A stretch of 64,000 nucleotides of DNA from Ditylenchus dipsaci (lineage: Eukaryota > Nematoda > Chromadorea > Rhabditida > Anguinidae): NCBI GenBank assembly GCA_004194705.1, contig SADC01000901.1:24554-88553 (forward strand), read 5' to 3'. Made by a program: the position numbers and the translations under genes. Shown in pieces: positions 59,851 to 64,000 of this stretch (positions within the stretch are counted from its first letter, which is position 1; every line of letters starts with the position of its first letter). Under the pieces are notes generated by a model. That model saw only the letters and a program-made list of their open reading frames with translations. It was not told the DNA's origin and ran no database searches.

Positions 59851-60026
59851 TACCGTATTTTCTCTATTAATGAACCCGGGTTCATTATCTTTCGACCCTT
59901 CAAAAATGTTGAAATTGTAAATAAAAAGTGGCCCTCACTTTGAAATCCTGGTCAAAAAATCGAGGGGAGGGTTCATTATTAGCAAAAAATATTAGAGAGG
60001 GGTTCATTAATAGAGAAAATACGGTA
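59851..60026. mobile_element. TACCGTATTTTCTCTATTAA MITE
   Basis: Exact end TACCGTATTTTCTCTATTAA and inverse TTAATAGAGAAAATACGGTA. The subterminal unit is GGTTCATTA (three copies). Confidence 0.85.
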
Positions 60027-61224
60027 CTCTAGAGCGTCTTTGGTCACAAAATTGTATAATTATTTGTATAAAACCATGATATTTCATAAGATAAATGGGG
60101 ATGATTGAGCTGCCGGTCAAGGTTCGCCAGAAACTGAAAACTTGAGAAAACTGATAAAAGCCCCAAAGCGGTTAACACTTATTTCCGGCTGTACCGAGAA
60201 AGGTAAAAAAATATTTGGTAAAAGTCACATTTGGTAAAAAAACTTTTTGGTAAAAAAAAATTTGGTAAAGACACATTGGGTAAAGGCACATTTGGTAAAA
60301 TTTTTTTGGTAAAGGCATATTCGGTAAAATTTCTTTTGGTAAAGGCACATGTGGTGAGAAAACTTTTCCGTGGATATTTTCGGGTGGTATATCTTTTCGG
60401 TCATAGAGTTCTTGTTTTTGGCCATAGATCTTATTTCGACGCGGAATTGGCTGTTTTGGTCACAGAGACACCGTTTTCGGAGGGCATAGACGTTTCCCCA
60501 ATTATCTGAAAGCACTTTATGCTCTCCGAACCCGTTAAGCACTAGTGACCAGGGCATGAATCGAGGTCCTCTACTCAGGACAATTGCACCCAGAGGGTTT
60601 GAACCAGCGACCTTGGTGATGAGTGTATGGACTTCTACACCACTCAAATACTCAAAATCATCATAAAAAATAAGATATGCGCCCAGGTGGATTCGAACCA
60701 GCAAGCTCTACATCACCACTTATAATCGCTCAGAACTCCATCCAGAGGGACGAACCAAACCAAGTGTCGTCCACTTGGATCGAAAATGCTTTTCACGTTT
60801 CCGGGTTCTAAAACATTTTTTCTGCACTGATTCGAGTATGCTGAAGATGGTTTGACAGTGGTAAAATCACGTTTTACCAAGAAATTTTTAATTTTATATT
60901 TAATTTCATATCTCAGCGACCACGCGTTATTTTAAAATTCTGTTTTTCGATTCGGATTGCTGAGGAAATTTCAGCTACTGGATGGCCCCAGAGAAACTGT
61001 TTTCACAAACAGAGTACTTTTATGGCAAAAATATCAAAAATTTTTGAAAAAAACCATCGCTAACTGACCGTATCGCTAACTGGCCATACACCCATGATGG
61101 GTTGTTAGTAATTCTCAGGGTTGATTTAGGTCGCTGGTTCGAATCCACCTGAGCGCATACCTTTTTTCACCATAATGAAAGATATAAAAAACAGGCGTTT
61201 GACTTTTCAGGTCGTTTGGGAACG

Positions 61225-62195
61225 ACTATCAGTTCGTGACCATTTTGATTCGTGACTATCGATTCGTGACCGTATCTATTCGTGACTATCGATTCGTGAC
61301 CATATCGATTCGTGACTATCGGTTCGTGACCATATCGATTCGTGACCCTATTGACTCGTGACTTGTCTTGTAATAAGTGAATTCTTTGCTCCTGCCGTTA
61401 GTCCACTTTTACTTCATTAAAATTTTCTTTTGCCGTCTCGTATTTCAGTTTTTGACTATTTACTCTCGACTTGAACTTCTTCATTTTTAAGCTTGTTTTT
61501 TGTTGTCTGCCTTTTTTTACTTCCGTACAGTTTTTTACGCTCTCTTTCTTCAGGTCTGTATCTACAAAATTGTGAACATGTTTTGTTATATACTTTTTTT
61601 CAGGTGTCTTCAATAAATTTTGCTTCTTCAAAGAGAATCGGGAACAAAAATTGGCTGTGTCAGAATTCTCTTCAGACAAGGATAGCAAATGTACACTTGG
61701 TCAGTCTTTGGGAAGAAACAGCCCGCTCTGATGGAGTTAAATTGATTTACTACGCTTGCACTGGATGTCGTTCCCTTAGAGATGGCTGGAAGAAATACAA
61801 GCTGGAATGTGCTAACCGTCCACTGCCATCATGAAAGTTGATGGAGCTAACGAACTTGGATCGACAAGGAGTCCAGCGATGTGAGCCACAAACGTCAACC
61901 TTGTGAGTTGTACATTTGAAAGATCGAATAAACTTAACTCATATTTCATAAGAAATGATGTCTTCAGTAAGTCTTAAATAAAATAGTTGTGTATAGTCGA
62001 AAACTGAAATACGAGAGAGCAAAATTTTTTTTAATGAAGTAAGAGTTGGGCAGCAGGAGCAAGAATTCACTTATTACAAGACAAGTCACGAGTCAATAGG
62101 TCACGAATCGATATGGTCACGAATCGATAGTCACGAATCGATACGGTCACGAATCGATAGTCACGAATCGATACGGTCACGAACTGATACTTTAC
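61225..62195. mobile_element. Inner foldback with TCGATTCGTGACYAT arrays
   Basis: The left arm has eight units of ATCGATTCGTGACCAT (61235-61365), then GACTTGTCTTGTAATAAGTG, TTTGCTCCTGCCG, CTTCATTAAAATTTTC and GTCTCGTATTTCAGTTTT. The right arm (62000-62195) repeats these inverted. The roughly 540-nt interior contains a spliced-looking coding segment (61612-61834). Confidence 0.8.
61612..61834 (+). CDS. Candidate last exon inside the inner foldback, unrecognised
   Basis: After the acceptor ATACTTTTTTTCAG the plus strand reads RIGNKNWLCQNSLQTRIANV, LVSLWEETARSDGVKLIYYA, CTGCRSLRDGWKKYKLECAN and RPLPS with stop TGA at 61832, then an AATAAA at 61927. The Trp/Cys/aromatic spacing (W-x-C, YYxCxxC) loosely recalls FLYWCH/WRKY-type transposon zinc fingers, but I do not recognise a family. 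The coding strand is uncertain, because a Lys-rich frame is also open on the minus strand (61398-61688). Confidence 0.35.
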
Positions 62196-62600
62196 CGTCG
62201 TTTGGGTGAATTTACCCCTACTCTGGAGTTACCTGGATATCAACCTGTCCAGGTAGTAGCCAGCCCAGGTTTGGAGTTGGGTAGGTAAAATCGCACTTTT
62301 GGTCTTAACAGCCGAATTCCTCACATCATTTTAAGTAAAAAAAATGGTTTATTTTTTATTATAAAGAAACTTTTAATTTTGAAGACCATCCAGGTGGACA
62401 TCCACCTGACCAGGAGGTAACCATTGCAACATTTGGGGTTTGCGTGGGTGAAATATTGATTTTTGGTCCTAACAAACCTAATCTAACACATAAGTTAGAA
62501 AAAATAAGTAATAATTAAGAAGAATTTTACTGGGAGGATATAGATATAGAAACCTGGAGAAAGAAGGGAGAGAAGAAGTGTCTAAGAAGGTCTTTGACAC
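62196..62600. other. Spacer with CCAGGT repeats
   Basis: GTTACCTGGATATC, CCTGTCCAGGTAG and CCACCTGACCAGGAGG are scattered partial inverse repeats like those at 44600-44900. No gene. Confidence 0.4.
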
Positions 62601-62944
62601 ACAACTACCAAAGTGCCTTACTAAAAGAAAATTTACCAAATGTGCCTTTACCAAAAAAATTTTTTACCAAAATGTGCTTTTACCAGATTTTTTTACCAAA
62701 AAGTTTTTTTACCAAATGTGCCTTTTGCAAATTATTTCTTTACCTTTTTCGGTACAGCCTTTATTTCCGCCAAGCTCATTTCCACCATCCTTATTTCCGC
62801 AACTTCATTTCCGCACTTTTTAAGAAAGCCCTAAGATATCAGTTTTGGATTACCAAATTTTCGTTTTTTCATTTGTGTACTCCGTTTTTTGCGTTGCTGC
62901 TTTTCATAGTTATATTTTTCTCAGGATGTTAATTATTTATTGTA

Positions 62945-63115
62945 GAAAATGGCATTGATCAGCAAAAGAGTAAGGAAACTGCTTGTGATGTGCGACGGTT
63001 GTGAAATTCGTAAGGGCTATGCCAAGAGAATTCGAAACTAGCGTTGCGTTCGAATCTGTGGTGATAAGGCGACTTCGAAATACGGCTTAACCGTTAATTG
63101 GCGCAAATAAAGTCC
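62945..63115 (+). pseudogene. Cys-rich fragment, weakly nuclear-receptor-like
   Basis: 62945 begins MALISKRVRKLLVMCDGCEI, and after a stop the same frame reads RCVRICGDKATSKYGLTVNW before TAA. CDGC and CGDKAT are both typical strings of the nuclear-receptor zinc-finger domain, but they occur in the opposite order to that domain and without the remaining cysteines, so this may be chance or a scrambled fragment. Confidence 0.2.
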
Positions 63116-64000
63116 ACACGTGTCGCCAAGTCAAAGCAATTTCCAGGTATGCGATTGTTTGAATTTCGTCTCATGCCAAATATCTAAAAATACGTCACGC
63201 ACAGTGCAAGTGAAAGAAGACCCACGCGAATATTGGAATGAGGTCTGGTCTCATTGTGGAAGTTACAAAGTCCAATCCCTCGGATGAACAACTCCTATTT
63301 TTCCCGTCGACCTTTCTCTACAACAGATGGTTCATCGAACACGCCAACCAATTGGGTATCCAGTGTTAACAAGCCAGTGGAGCGAATAACATAAGTGGAC
63401 TGCTTCAAGAACACCAAGCAAGGTATTGATTTCTATTGTATGATTAAAGGTAGTCTTTTCACACACCCATTTTGTGTATATATTTTTTGTTTTTTCTAGA
63501 TTGTACTGACTCAAGACTAATCTCACACAGGGAGTTTCTGGAGAACGTACTTTTCAAAAAAAAAAACATAATAAAAAAAGTTGGACAGCACTTTACCTTG
63601 TCTTAAAGACCATCGCCGTGATAACAATGGAATTTAGATTTTTTGAATTGGAGGGGGACGGCGTTGCTTCTTAAACAAAAATTGTCGAAAAATCATGTTC
63701 AAATAAGTAATTATCATAAAATTCATACTAAGAAATCTCCCGGAGTACTACTATACGTAGGTACTTAGACGGATCGACAACAATTTGAAAAACAATGGCT
63801 GTTCACCAAGTGAATGGACCACTTCGATGTCAGCTGGATGCACCTTTTATGTTTTTCGGCCTCCAAGGCACATTCCTGTAGATTGAGTATTGTAAAAAAT
63901 GGTTTTATGTAGTAACTGTCATTAAGCAGTTTTACGAAAAGTCGATAAATAACCTACGATACGGCATTTCACTAACCGTCAAACCATCTTCAGAATGGTT
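63116..64000. other. No supported gene; CCAAGTGGTC-family arm at the end
   Basis: 63800-64000 has CACCAAGTGAATGGACCACT and, inverted relative to 42440, AACCATCTTCAGAATG, marking another member of that palindrome family, cut by the window edge. The rest shows nothing I can support. Confidence 0.4.

Larger units (their letters stand above)
60178..62770. mobile_element. 2.6-kb foldback with GGTAAAGGCACATTT arrays
   Basis: TTATTTCCGGCTGTACCGAG at the left and GGTACAGCC-TTTATTTCCG at the right. The left array (60200-60350) is about nine units of ATTTGGTAAAGGCAC; the right (62610-62750) is its inverse. Two minus-strand tRNA-like segments (B-box GGTTCAAACC near 60600; GGTTCGAATCC near 60690) and one plus-strand B box (near 61136) lie inside. 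A second foldback (61225-62195) is nested within. Confidence 0.7.

Overview
This is a repeat-rich, AT-rich animal nuclear genome window. The genes are split by GT-AG introns; the ordinary ones are about 50-70 nt. The protein tyrosine phosphatase resembles the expanded phosphatase family of nematodes, so a nematode with a transposon-bloated genome is my best guess, but nothing in the window fixes the species.

Genes. Four conserved genes can be read exon by exon. (1) A small single-RRM RNA-binding protein lies at 4814-5661 (+). (2) A 16-exon inactive-rhomboid (iRhom/RHBDF) gene spans 24325-49185 (+); its introns have swollen to about 7 kb with inserted elements. (3) Ribosomal protein L7A (RPL7A/eL8) lies at 40260-41343 (-), entirely inside iRhom intron 11 and on the opposite strand. 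(4) A cytoplasmic protein tyrosine phosphatase with an intact active site lies at 57666-59684 (+). Three further coding relics carry BED-finger/hAT-transposase-like sequence (about 2016-2660 minus, 13530-14078 plus, 18017-19500 plus), each enclosed by long inverted repeats. Four more candidate coding segments (3362-3955, 55852-56043 minus, 61612-61834, 62945-63115) are weakly supported.

Mobile DNA. Most of the window consists of palindromic (foldback) elements, often nested. Several ends can be classified. hAT-like MITEs have 8-bp target duplications (3097-3306, 24868-25047, 30033-30184). TTAA-flanked piggyBac-like MITEs lie at 8459-8658, 28328-28697, 39523-39765, 43094-43408 and 53767-53999. 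Mariner/Tc1-like palindromes lie at 10793-11583, 25332-26744, 25672-26403 and 47043-47281. Many TA-flanked elements have pogo/Tigger-like ends of the form CAGTC(A/G)ACCTCGAT. The most unusual class is large foldbacks whose arms are built from tandem arrays of a short unit private to that element, sometimes in concentric layers (1090-3035, 17440-20640, 33040-35040, 35988-38173, 41551-42993, 51218-53162, 60178-62770).

Quality note. The iRhom, RPL7A and PTP exons need single-base additions or removals, nearly all in short homopolymers, to restore otherwise well-conserved frames. Either the consensus contains homopolymer errors or RPL7A is decaying.
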